From assembly GCA_013001975.1 (NCBI GenBank), contig JABDKX010000014.1, positions 1 to 35,699 of the forward strand: 35,699 bases of DNA, written 5' to 3'. This DNA comes from Saprospiraceae bacterium. Its GTDB lineage: Bacteria > Bacteroidota > Bacteroidia > Chitinophagales > Saprospiraceae. The position numbers and the translations under genes were made by a program. Shown one piece after another: positions 23,745-31,933 of this stretch; within the stretch, counting starts at the first letter, position 1; each line of letters opens with the position of its first letter. The notes under the pieces were generated by a model that did no database searches, had not been told where the DNA came from, and worked only from the letters and a program-made list of their open reading frames with translations.

Positions 23745-24662
23745 ATGAAAAATTCTATACTTACGCTTATATTTTCAAGCTTATTAATCAACATATGCTT
23801 AGGTTATTCAAATCCAAATGAAGATGAAAATGATTTTAGCTTAGAGGGTGTTCTTGAGCTCTTCCAAGATTCTGAAAACTTGGAGGATTTTGAAACAAAA
23901 TTAAATCAAGAAGATAATTACATTTCAAATTTAGATTTGAATGAAGATGATAAAATTGATTATATCAAAGTCATCGATATCCAAAGTGATAATGTTCATG
24001 CTATCGTGCTTCAAATCGATGTTGATGAAAATGAATCGCAAGATATTGCTGTCATTGAAATAGAAAAAAGTGGAGAAGCTACAGCACATATTCAAATTGT
24101 TGGCGACGAAGATATTTTTGGTGAAGATGTCATTGTAGAACCCTTTGAAGTTGAATCCAGTCAAGGTCAAGATGGTGGACCATCAAGCGAAGAAGCATTT
24201 GTAAAAATCGTAATTAATGTGTGGGGATGGCCATGTGTAAGATATGTTTACCATCCAACATACCGCGTATATCGCTCTCCTTGGAGATGGGGTTACTATC
24301 CATCATATTGGAGACCTTGGAGACCTCACCCTTTTAATATTTTGGTTACTAAAAGACCTTTTTACAGACTGAATTGCCATACTGTGACACATCGAAGATT
24401 TGTTGGGGCACATAAGGTTTATAAACCAAGAAGAACACATTCTGTAACGGTTAAAAAAAGACACAGTAAAACAGTAGTTGTAAATAAAAACAGAAGAACG
24501 AAAACAGTTAAGACCAAAACAACGACAGTTAAAAATAAAAACGGGAAAACAGGTGTTAAAAGAAAAACAACTGCGACAAAAACAAAAAAGACACGGAACG
24601 GAAAAGTTAAATCAGGCAAGAGAACTAAAACTACAAAAGTCAAAAGAAAGAAAAAGAACTAA
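23745..24662 (+). CDS. Secreted protein with acidic N-half and highly basic C-terminal tail
   Basis: 305 aa. Signal peptide MKNSILTLIFSSLLINICLG. Residues ~22-150 are strongly acidic and include DLNEDDKIDYIKV, an EF-hand/dockerin-like calcium loop pattern, with beta-strands around it. Residues ~160-200 are Trp/Tyr/Pro/Arg-rich (RSPWRWGYYPSYWRPWRPHP). From ~215 on the tail is a Lys/Arg/Thr/Val array (TKTVKTKTTTVKNKNGKTGV). No enzyme motif; the tail could bind polyanions such as DNA or LPS (inference). A similar architecture is common among unannotated Bacteroidota proteins. It ends before an inverted repeat that reaches the recQ start. Confidence 0.8.
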   Translation: MKNSILTLIFSSLLINICLGYSNPNEDENDFSLEGVLELFQDSENLEDFETKLNQEDNYISNLDLNEDDKIDYIKVIDIQSDNVHAIVLQIDVDENESQDIAVIEIEKSGEATAHIQIVGDEDIFGEDVIVEPFEVESSQGQDGGPSSEEAFVKIVINVWGWPCVRYVYHPTYRVYRSPWRWGYYPSYWRPWRPHPFNILVTKRPFYRLNCHTVTHRRFVGAHKVYKPRRTHSVTVKKRHSKTVVVNKNRRTKTVKTKTTTVKNKNGKTGVKRKTTATKTKKTRNGKVKSGKRTKTTKVKRKKKN

Positions 24663-24705
24663 ATTTCTATCTCAAACTGATTTATTAAATTTTTATAGTA
24701 GGCAT

Positions 24706-24764
24706 AAATAAAATTATACTAATATTGAAGCGAATTATAATCCACCGAAAGTATAATTTTATTT
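24706..24764. promoter_or_regulatory. 14-bp perfect inverted repeat in the recQ leader
   Basis: The arms 24706-24719 and 24751-24764 are exact reverse complements (core AATAAAATTATAC / GTATAATTTTATT), separated by 31 nt. Six Ts overlap the right arm, so it could terminate the upstream gene, and the arm ends 6 nt before the recQ ATG, so it could also hide the recQ initiation region. Confidence 0.6.
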
Positions 24765-24770
24765 TTTCCT

Positions 24771-26573
24771 ATGGATATTCATCAGATATTAAAAGACACC
24801 TTTGGTTATACCCAATTTCGGGATAAACAAGAACAAATCATAAATCATGTTTTAGATGATAAAGATGCATTAGTCATCATGCCAACAGGTGGAGGTAAGT
24901 CAATGTGTTATCAAATACCTGCACTGGTAAATCCTGGTCTTACTGTCGTCATCTCTCCTTTAATTGCATTAATGAATGACCAAGTATCTGCCCTCAGAGA
25001 ATTGGATGTAGAAGCGGATGCGCTCCACAGTAACATTGACAGCAACTTTGTGTCGGAGATTTATAATGATATTGAATCAGGTCATTTAAAAATGCTGTAT
25101 GTATCACCTGAAAAAATTCTTTCAGAAAACTTTCTACACTTTTTAAAGAATCAAAAGATCAGTTTATTTGCTATCGATGAAGCACATTGTGTTTCTGTTT
25201 GGGGAAATGATTTCAGACCTGAATATGTTAAATTAGCTCAGCTAAAAGAACACTTTCCTGAAGTTCCAACCATTGCCTTAACTGCAACTGCTGATAATGC
25301 GACGCAAGCGGATATCAGTAAACAGTTAAAATTAAACGATCCGACACATTTCGTTTCAAGCTTCGAAAGGAAAAATATTAATACCGCTGCCAAGTCTGGC
25401 ATTAAAAGAATAGAGCAAATTTTCAACTTTCTTCTTCCAAGAGAAAATGAAGCTGGAATAGTTTACTGCTTAAGCAGAAAAAGCACAGAATCTGTGGCAT
25501 CAAAATTACAAGCCAGAGGATTTAAAGCAGAAGCCTATCATGCAGGACTGGATGCTGCAAAAAGAAAACAGGTCCAAGATGATTTTCAGAATGACATTTT
25601 AAATATTGTTTGCGCAACCATTGCATTCGGAATGGGGATCGATAAACCAAATATCAGATGGGTCATTCATTACAATATGCCGAAAAATATCGAAGGATAT
25701 TATCAAGAAATTGGCAGAGGAGGCAGAGATGGAAATTATGCCAATGCCCTACTCTTTTATAGTTGGGGAGATTACCTCAATCTTCAGAAATTCATTGATG
25801 ACAGTGAAGCCACACAACAATTTAAAGCTGTCCAAAGAGCTAAACTTCAACGAATGTGGGAATTCGCAACTGCCAATAGTTGCCGAACCAATTTGGTGCT
25901 TAATTATTTTGGTGAATACAAACACACAAAATGTAATCACTGTGATAATTGTATAAATCCACAAGAATTATTTGACGGTACCAGGTATGCTCAAATGGCA
26001 CTTTCTGGCATCATCAGAACGCATCAACATGTTGGCATAAATTTGTTGATTGATATTTTAAGAGGTTCATCCAAACAAGAAGTTAGGCAAGGCAATTATG
26101 ATAAAATAAAAACCTTTGGTGTAGGAAGAGAAGTTCCCTTTATTCATTGGAAACACTATATCACCCAAATGATCAATCAAGGTATTATCGCTATTGATTT
26201 CACAGATTATTCTAGATTAAAAATAACACCGCTTTCTCAGAATGTTTTACAAGGAAAAACGAAAATTGAATTAGCGAAATTTGTATCTCCCGAAGAAAGG
26301 AAAAAACCTATCATTCAAAAAATTAAGTTTGATGATTCAGATGCAGATGTCGTGCTACTCGATAAATTAAAACAATGGAGACGTGCAAAAGCCAATAAAA
26401 TGAATGCGCCCGCTTTTGTCATTTTACATGACAAATCATTAAGACAAATTGCTTCTGTATTACCAGATTCAGAAATGAAATTATTATCTATCGAAGGAAT
26501 TGGAAAAGCAAAGATGACGAAGTACGGAAAAGAAATATTGGAATTGGTTGCATCACACTCAACCAATTCCTAA
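24771..26573 (+). CDS. recQ: ATP-dependent DNA helicase RecQ
   Basis: 600 aa, near the E. coli length. 3'-5' helicase of recombination and fork repair. Motif I MPTGGGKSMCYQ (~37-48), DEAH (136-139), GIVYCLSRK and the motif VI region QEIGRGGRDG are intact. Zinc ligands are Cys371, Cys388, Cys391 and Cys394 (RQC domain), then a winged helix and a C-terminal HRDC domain (~525-595). After DEAH the aromatic-rich loop reads CVSVWGNDFRP; the common form is CxSQWGHDFRP, so Gln and His are replaced by Val and Asn. This may alter coupling between DNA binding and ATPase. Confidence 0.96.
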   Translation: MDIHQILKDTFGYTQFRDKQEQIINHVLDDKDALVIMPTGGGKSMCYQIPALVNPGLTVVISPLIALMNDQVSALRELDVEADALHSNIDSNFVSEIYNDIESGHLKMLYVSPEKILSENFLHFLKNQKISLFAIDEAHCVSVWGNDFRPEYVKLAQLKEHFPEVPTIALTATADNATQADISKQLKLNDPTHFVSSFERKNINTAAKSGIKRIEQIFNFLLPRENEAGIVYCLSRKSTESVASKLQARGFKAEAYHAGLDAAKRKQVQDDFQNDILNIVCATIAFGMGIDKPNIRWVIHYNMPKNIEGYYQEIGRGGRDGNYANALLFYSWGDYLNLQKFIDDSEATQQFKAVQRAKLQRMWEFATANSCRTNLVLNYFGEYKHTKCNHCDNCINPQELFDGTRYAQMALSGIIRTHQHVGINLLIDILRGSSKQEVRQGNYDKIKTFGVGREVPFIHWKHYITQMINQGIIAIDFTDYSRLKITPLSQNVLQGKTKIELAKFVSPEERKKPIIQKIKFDDSDADVVLLDKLKQWRRAKANKMNAPAFVILHDKSLRQIASVLPDSEMKLLSIEGIGKAKMTKYGKEILELVASHSTNS

Positions 26574-26638
26574 ATTAACGCTAATCGTTACTATGCAATA
26601 GCTTGTAGCTTTAATTGATAATTAGTTAAAACAAACTT

Positions 26639-27496
26639 CTAATTTGTCAATGCAAGAACAACTCGAGCATGTATTGGAACCTCAATATTTAGTTCGATCC
26701 CTTTCTGTACAATACAACCATTTTTAGCATTTAATTCAATAGGTCTTCCAAGCAACCTATCTGTGAGCATCGAACTGCCTTTGTCTTGCGGATATGTCTC
26801 CAGTTTTAATAGTAATTCTATCAAGAATCCATCATCAATTTCAGCACCATCAGCAATGGCAACATCTATGCCTTCTTTAATTAATTCTTTGTATAAATGT
26901 AAGTAATGAGGATTAGAAAAAATGGATAGAGTATTTAAAGTGATGGCAGTTAATCCACCTATTGCAGAACTCTCAATCAACTTTTTCCATACAGCCGTTT
27001 TGAAATCACTTGAGAGTTCGATTTCAATTTGATTTTCTTTAAATAATGAAACAAACTCATTTGATAGTTTACTATCATTCAATATCAATTTGGCATTGCT
27101 TTTTTGAATATATCCATTCTTATTTGGCTCAATAGCACAATTGATTAGACAAGCCGCCATATCATTTTTTGGAAACAACTTTTTAAAAGGCACCAAATGA
27201 TCCAATCCATTTCTTATAACAACAATTTTAGTTTGGGGTGTTGTCAATCCTTGAATCACCGAAAGTGCATTGGGAATGTGGTATTCTTTCAAACATAATA
27301 TCAACCAATCCAAATTAACCTTTTGGTTTAATCTCTCGTTTGCAACAGGCAGTTTATAGGTATTGTCCATCCCAATTAAACTTATTTCAGATTTGGGTGA
27401 TCTGTTATAAAAATACAGATCATGATCTTTAAGTAAGGTGGAAATAAAAGAACCAATAGCTCCTACACCGAATATGCCTATCTTATTCCGTTTAAT
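26639..27496 (-). CDS. Ketopantoate-reductase-like (PanE/ApbA) protein, non-standard start
   Basis: Read from the first ATG (27370), the protein lacks its cofactor domain start. Upstream the same frame stays open to 27526 and encodes IGIFGVGAIGSFIS, a perfect Rossmann motif (Gly10, Gly12, Gly15 if counted from 27496), so the real gene is ~285 aa. No ATG, GTG or TTG occurs between the stop at 27527-27529 and the motif; ATT at 27496 gives the best position (xKRNKIGIFGVG). C-terminal features are FKTAVWKKLI and SSMLTDRLLGRPIELNAKNG. The usual NxxIN segment after WxKL is SSAIGG. Either AUU initiation or a damaged start codon. NADPH-dependent reduction of ketopantoate is not assured. Confidence 0.75.
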   Translation of the reverse strand: MKRNKIGIFGVGAIGSFISTLLKDHDLYFYNRSPKSEISLIGMDNTYKLPVANERLNQKVNLDWLILCLKEYHIPNALSVIQGLTTPQTKIVVIRNGLDHLVPFKKLFPKNDMAACLINCAIEPNKNGYIQKSNAKLILNDSKLSNEFVSLFKENQIEIELSSDFKTAVWKKLIESSAIGGLTAITLNTLSIFSNPHYLHLYKELIKEGIDVAIADGAEIDDGFLIELLLKLETYPQDKGSSMLTDRLLGRPIELNAKNGCIVQKGIELNIEVPIHARVVLALTN

Positions 27497-27540
27497 AATT
27501 ATTAAATTTATTTGGTAATATAATATTTATAATAAACATC

Positions 27541-27584
27541 ATTCATAAAATGAATTTATAAGTATTATTGTGATAATCAATAAT
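27541..27584. repeat. Two short inverted repeats in a divergent intergenic region
   Basis: ATTCAT-AAA-ATGAAT (27541-27555) and ATTATTG-N7-CAATAAT (27564-27584). Both are perfect but AT-rich. They lie between the divergent PanE-like and GNAT genes, the right place for operators, yet chance is possible in such a composition. Confidence 0.35.
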
Positions 27585-27589
27585 GCAAA

Positions 27590-28123
27590 ATGAACACCTA
27601 CATTTTCAAAAGCCAAAGATTGGGATTCAGAAATTGGAAAGATTCAGATATTGAAGCGCTTCATGAAATCAACTCCGATAAAAAAGTCATGGAATTCTTT
27701 CCAAGAATAAAAACCAAAGAAGAAAGCTCCTATTTTATGAAGAGAATGCAAAACCAATTTGAAACAAGAGGCTATTGTTACTTCGCAACCGATCTGCTTG
27801 AAGAAAATAAAATGATTGGTTTTGTTGGGTTAGCCTATCAAACATACGAAGCGCCATTTACACCAGCTGTTGATATTGGGTGGCGACTGAATAAAAACTA
27901 TTGGGGAAAAGGATATGCAACCGAAGGTGCAAAAGCATGTTTGGATTTTGCATTTAATGCTTTAAATATAAATGAAGTTATATCTCTAGCTTCTGCAATT
28001 AATATCCCATCAATAAATGTGATGAAAAAAATAAATATGGAATATCAATATGATTTTGAACATGCATTGCTTGTTGAATACCCAAAAATATCAAAGTGTT
28101 CATTATACAAAATCACTAAATAA
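27590..28123 (+). CDS. GNAT-family N-acetyltransferase (RimJ/RimL-like)
   Basis: 177 aa. Begins with the typical SQRLGFRNWKDSDIEALHEI, has the FVGLAYQTYEAPFTPAVDIGWRLNKNYWGKGYATEGAKACLDFAF core with the acetyl-CoA loop (YWGKGYATEG), and INIPSINVMKKINME near the end. Acetylates an amine using acetyl-CoA; the substrate could be a ribosomal protein or a small molecule. It heads a + strand run with the Vat-like enzyme 54 nt downstream. Confidence 0.9.
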   Translation: MNTYIFKSQRLGFRNWKDSDIEALHEINSDKKVMEFFPRIKTKEESSYFMKRMQNQFETRGYCYFATDLLEENKMIGFVGLAYQTYEAPFTPAVDIGWRLNKNYWGKGYATEGAKACLDFAFNALNINEVISLASAINIPSINVMKKINMEYQYDFEHALLVEYPKISKCSLYKITK

Positions 28124-28177
28124 AATAGTTAACTATCCTTATTCAAAACATTCTAATTTTACAATCAAAATGCTGCC

Positions 28178-28798
28178 ATGGCTGCTCCAGATAAAAACAA
28201 AGTTTTTCCTATCCCTTTTTATAATAAGGTGTGCTTTCTAAAAAATATTATAAAAAACCCCAATATTGAAATTGGTGACTATACTTATTATGATGATTTC
28301 GATGATGTTGCCAACTTCGAGAAAAATGTCAGATACCATTATGACTTTAAAGGCGATAAACTAAAAATTGGCAAGTTTTGTATGATAGCTTCTGGTGCAA
28401 GTTTTATTATGAATGCTGCGCACCACCAAACCAAAAGTATATCCGCATATCCGTTTGATATTTTTGGTGACGATTGGCGCCATGCAATGGCCAACAAGTC
28501 TTATCCCTACAAAGGAGATACCATAATTGGGAATGATGTGTGGATAGGACATAAAGCCACCATTATGGCAGGTGTCAAAATTGGTGATGGGTCCATTATC
28601 GCTGCTAACGCTATGGTAGTTAAAGATGTTGAACCTTATACAATAGTTGGTGGCAATCCAGCTCAAGTTATTAAAAAACGATTCGACGATGAGACTATCA
28701 AAAAACTTTTAGAAATTGAATGGTGGCATTGGGATATCGAAAAAATCACAGCAAATGTCCAAAACTTAACTGGAGGAGATGTAAATGCCATTTTATAA
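28178..28798 (+). CDS. Vat-like O-acetyltransferase (left-handed beta-helix)
   Basis: 206 aa. A hexapeptide-repeat xenobiotic acetyltransferase closely resembling Vat streptogramin A acetyltransferases: YHYDFKGDKLKIGKFCMIASGASFIMNAAHHQ, YPFDIFGDDWRHAM, KGDTIIGNDVWIGHKATIMAGVKIGDGSII, GGNPAQVIKKRF and the WWHWDI end. The catalytic histidine is present at His82 (as in VatD). The enzyme would transfer acetyl from acetyl-CoA to an alcohol; streptogramin A is the known substrate of close relatives, but chromosomal copies in environmental Bacteroidota may act on other molecules. Confidence 0.9.
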   Translation: MAAPDKNKVFPIPFYNKVCFLKNIIKNPNIEIGDYTYYDDFDDVANFEKNVRYHYDFKGDKLKIGKFCMIASGASFIMNAAHHQTKSISAYPFDIFGDDWRHAMANKSYPYKGDTIIGNDVWIGHKATIMAGVKIGDGSIIAANAMVVKDVEPYTIVGGNPAQVIKKRFDDETIKKLLEIEWWHWDIEKITANVQNLTGGDVNAIL

Positions 28799-28823
28799 CT
28801 ATTTAATATAGTATCTTCATCAT

Positions 28824-29189
28824 ATGTTTTGGAAAAAGAAACCTAAGTATCAAACTCAACAAATTACGGACAGTAATTTTAATGAAATAGTAGCGACTTC
28901 TAAAATTCCTGTTCTACTAGATTTTTACGCTGATTGGTGTGGCCCGTGTAAAATATTGGGACCCATCATTGATGAACTCGCTGAAGAATATGAGGGCAGA
29001 GCATTGGTAGCAAAAGTTAATTCGGAATTGAATCCACAACTAAGTCAATATTTTAAAATTAAATCAATTCCAACTTTGATCATCATAAATAACGGTGCTT
29101 ATCGAGAAAGATTTAATGGCCTAATACCCAAACCTAACTTAGAAGAAATTCTAGATGAGTATATTGCTGAATCAAGCGAAGAAGAATAG
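28824..29189 (+). CDS. Thioredoxin-family protein
   Basis: 121 aa, standard thioredoxin fold with the active site DWCGPCK (Cys39, Cys42), FYADWCGPCKILGPIIDELAEEYEG and the cis-proline in KSIPTLIII. There is no signal peptide, so it acts in the cytoplasm as a disulfide reductase. The N-terminus MFWKKKPKYQ is basic and the C-terminal end (ESSEEE) acidic. It lies 25 nt after the Vat-like gene and 18 nt before the HExxH protein. Confidence 0.93.
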   Translation: MFWKKKPKYQTQQITDSNFNEIVATSKIPVLLDFYADWCGPCKILGPIIDELAEEYEGRALVAKVNSELNPQLSQYFKIKSIPTLIIINNGAYRERFNGLIPKPNLEEILDEYIAESSEEE

Positions 29190-29207
29190 TTTAAAGAAAT
29201 AGAAAAC

Positions 29208-30158
29208 ATGAAAATTATAATTGCTTTTATTTTATTAATGACATCGTTTCTAAATAGTCAATTTACAAAACATATGGTCACAGATAACATTAAATTCGTT
29301 TCTGGTGAAGAAGCTAAAATTTTAATGACTACTGATGACAGCTTTACAAAGAGCTGGAGTCAATTTGATATCGATTCCAGACTGGGCAAAAGTGGCAGTA
29401 CTAAAGATGAACTGTTTGATCATATCCGCAAGCAAGTCTTGGATTGGACAGATAAAGAGAAAGCGGATATCAAATCAATTGTAAGTGATATCTTAAATAA
29501 TATAAATGAACTCAAATTAAAGATTAATTTTCCCGATAAAATTTTATTTGTTAAAACAACTTCGCAGGAAGAAGGCGGTGCTTTTGGGTATACAAGAGAA
29601 AACTATATTGTTCTTAGTAAAGATATAAAATCTGCTTCTCCTGATAATTTAAAGCGGCTCATTGCTCATGAACTCTTTCATGTTTTATCAAGACATGACA
29701 GAAGTTTTAAAAAGAAAATGTATGAAATTATCGGTTTCAAATTAATGGAAAACATAGCGTATCCAAAAGGTTTAAAAGAATTGAGAATTACCAATCCAGA
29801 TGCGACGCTTACTGACAGTTATATTACTGTTATGGTTGAAGGTGAACAAGTTGACTGCACAATGATATTGTATGCAAGTAAAGAATATGAAGGCGGTAGT
29901 TTTTTCAAATACTTAAATGTTGGATTTTTAAAGTTAATAGGTGATGATATAAAAATGGGTGCTATTGAAGCCGGCTTGCCAGTAATTTATAAACAAAATG
30001 AACTTTCAAATTTTATTGAACAAGTTGGACAAAATACAGGCTATATGATTCATCCAGAAGAAATCATGGCTGATAATTTTTCATTTGCAGTATTGAGAAA
30101 GTCAGATCTCAAATCACCTGAAATTGTTGAGAAGATTATCGCAACACTTCAAGAATAA
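29208..30158 (+). CDS. Secreted HExxH zinc-metallopeptidase-like protein
   Basis: 316 aa. A short signal peptide (MKIIIAFILLMTSFLNSQ). IAHELFHVLSRHD carries a HExxH zinc motif (His154, Glu155, His158). The later HPEEIMADNF (~282-291) has a glutamate pair that is well placed as the third ligand of a gluzincin. The rest is unrecognised. A peptidase acting in the periplasm or outside is likely from the signature, but substrate and family are unknown. It is the last gene of the + strand run and ends at a convergent junction. Confidence 0.8.
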   Translation: MKIIIAFILLMTSFLNSQFTKHMVTDNIKFVSGEEAKILMTTDDSFTKSWSQFDIDSRLGKSGSTKDELFDHIRKQVLDWTDKEKADIKSIVSDILNNINELKLKINFPDKILFVKTTSQEEGGAFGYTRENYIVLSKDIKSASPDNLKRLIAHELFHVLSRHDRSFKKKMYEIIGFKLMENIAYPKGLKELRITNPDATLTDSYITVMVEGEQVDCTMILYASKEYEGGSFFKYLNVGFLKLIGDDIKMGAIEAGLPVIYKQNELSNFIEQVGQNTGYMIHPEEIMADNFSFAVLRKSDLKSPEIVEKIIATLQE

Positions 30159-30197
30159 GATCTTAGGTTTCGAAAAATATATTCAACCCTAAATCTT
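30157..30197. terminator. Weak hairpin at the convergent gene ends
   Basis: AAGAT-TTAGG and CCTAA-ATCTT pair with a single bulged C and a ~20-nt loop; the arms include both stop regions. Weak and without a clear T tract, but it is the only structure between the two genes. Confidence 0.3.
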
Positions 30198-30944
30198 TTG
30201 ACGCAATCCAGTTTTGTGTAAAATCGTCAATTGAGGACCATAGGCTTGTGCTATATTTTCATCATTAAAAACTTCAGATGTTTTACCGGCAGCAATCAGT
30301 CTTTGGTTAAGCAAAATCACATTGTCAAAATACTGATTAACCGTTGACAAATCATGGTGAACAACTAATACTGTTTTACCTTGCGATGCCAATTCTTTTA
30401 ATATAGAAATTATGCGTTCTTCTGTAGTGATGTCTACGCCAACAAACGGCTCATCTAAAAAGAAAATTTCTGCTTGTTGACATAATGCGCGTGCTAAAAA
30501 TACACGCTGCTGTTGACCACCAGACAACTGACCAATTTGGCGATCTGCTAAATGATCAATACCCAATTGAACCATGGCACCTTGTGCAATTGCTTTGTCT
30601 TCTGCATTCAGTCGCTGAAGTATTTTTTTATAAGGATAACGTCCTAGCAAGACAATGTCTTTAACGGTTGCTGGAAAGTCCCAATCTACTTCATCTTTTT
30701 GTGGAACATAAGCTATTTGCTTTCTTACGTCATCAATTTCATCACCCAAAACTTCAATTGTTCCAGCATTATAATCAGTTAGTCCAAGTATGGATTTGAA
30801 TAAGGTTGATTTTCCAGCCCCATTTGGACCAATTACACCATGCACATTTCCAGCAACTATATTCAAATGAATATTTGTCAACACTCGTTTTGAACCATAA
30901 GAAACAGAAAGTCCAGATACTTTAATATGTGTTTTTGTAGGCAT
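30189..30944 (-). CDS. Metal ABC transporter ATP-binding protein
   Basis: 251 aa. Walker A GPNGAGKST (39-47), Q-loop YVPQKDEVDWDFP, signature LSGGQQQR (140-147), Walker B IFFLDEP and H-loop HHDLS. The DWDFPATVKDIVLLGRYP stretch is typical of manganese/zinc (MntB/ZnuC/TroB) ATPases. It starts one base after the binding-protein stop. The downstream neighbour is on the other strand, so there is no permease gene in the operon within this window. Confidence 0.93.
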   Translation of the reverse strand: MPTKTHIKVSGLSVSYGSKRVLTNIHLNIVAGNVHGVIGPNGAGKSTLFKSILGLTDYNAGTIEVLGDEIDDVRKQIAYVPQKDEVDWDFPATVKDIVLLGRYPYKKILQRLNAEDKAIAQGAMVQLGIDHLADRQIGQLSGGQQQRVFLARALCQQAEIFFLDEPFVGVDITTEERIISILKELASQGKTVLVVHHDLSTVNQYFDNVILLNQRLIAAGKTSEVFNDENIAQAYGPQLTILHKTGLRQKI

Positions 30945-30945
30945 A

Positions 30946-31932
30946 TTATTTATTCAATTTCAAAAATAATACAACAATTCCCAATAAAAAACTAAGCCCT
31001 ATAATTCCATATAGCAACCACCCTGATTCAGATTCATGTTGATATTTTGTTTCTCCAAATTTCTCCCCTTTCAATGCTTCAACAATCGTGTCAGTATTTT
31101 TCTTTAACATGAGATAGTATGAATTTGCGCCACTGTCTTTATCTCCTATCGAATCAGCGAATAATTCACCACCGATGGCCACATTATTATCAGATGCGAT
31201 TTGTTGAATAAGCTTCGGACTGATTGTAGACTCAATAAATATGGCAGGAACCTTTGTCTTTTTTATAACATTTACAATTCTTATGATATCAGAAGTTTGT
31301 GCTTCGGCTTCTGTTGACATGCCTTGAATAGCTTCTAATTGCAAGCCATATCTTTTTCCATAGTAAGCAAAGGCATCATGAGAGGTAATCAAAACACGCT
31401 GTGCTTCTGGGATTTCTAGTATTCGCTTTTCAATATATTTATCGAGTGATTCTAATTTAGATTTATAGGCATCATAATTCTTTTCATAAATTCCTTTATT
31501 CTCTGGATCCAACTTAATGAGACTGTTCTTGATATTTTTTATATAGACTAACCCATTGCTAACATCCATCCAGGCATGTGGGTCAAAAGCATTTTGATAT
31601 TTACCACTCTGAATCGCAGCAACACCGTTGGTTACCGTATCAACTGCTGCAGATGTGCCAGAATTTTCAATGAGCTCTAATATCCAACCTTCAAATGTCA
31701 AACCATTTATAAAAATCAAATCTGCATTGGATACCAAGGTGGCATCGCTCGGTGTTGGATTATATAAATGTGGGTCGCCACCAATAGGAACAATAACTTT
31801 GATATCAAGAGCCTCACTTCCAATTTCTTTAACCATGTCATATATCATAGAAGCGGAACAAACAACCAATGGTTTTTCGCTTTTTAAAATTCCAAATGAC
31901 AGCATTAAAAGACTAAGAAAAAATGATTTCAT
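30946..31932 (-). CDS. Metal ABC transporter substrate-binding protein (TroA-like)
   Basis: 328 aa from ATG 31932, which lies one base after the regulator stop; the longer start at 31956 would overlap the regulator by 23 nt and gives a poorer signal peptide (MKSFFLSLLMLSFGILKS is clean here). Cluster 9 metal-binding protein: ligands by pattern are His55 (GGDPHLY), His119 (FDPHAW), His185 (TSHDAFAYYG) and Asp260 (ELFADS), a TroA-like H/H/H/D set that suits Zn or Mn. Unusually, a C-terminal transmembrane helix (WLLYGIIGLSFLLGIVVLFLKLNK) is present, anchoring the protein instead of lipidation. Mn is favoured only by the regulator next to it. Confidence 0.9.
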   Translation of the reverse strand: MKSFFLSLLMLSFGILKSEKPLVVCSASMIYDMVKEIGSEALDIKVIVPIGGDPHLYNPTPSDATLVSNADLIFINGLTFEGWILELIENSGTSAAVDTVTNGVAAIQSGKYQNAFDPHAWMDVSNGLVYIKNIKNSLIKLDPENKGIYEKNYDAYKSKLESLDKYIEKRILEIPEAQRVLITSHDAFAYYGKRYGLQLEAIQGMSTEAEAQTSDIIRIVNVIKKTKVPAIFIESTISPKLIQQIASDNNVAIGGELFADSIGDKDSGANSYYLMLKKNTDTIVEALKGEKFGETKYQHESESGWLLYGIIGLSFLLGIVVLFLKLNK

Positions 31933-31933
31933 T

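Noticed and set aside
24419-24643. Minus-strand open frame rich in Val/Leu/Phe
   Set aside because: It is the mirror of the Lys/Arg/Thr tail of the secreted protein on the + strand.
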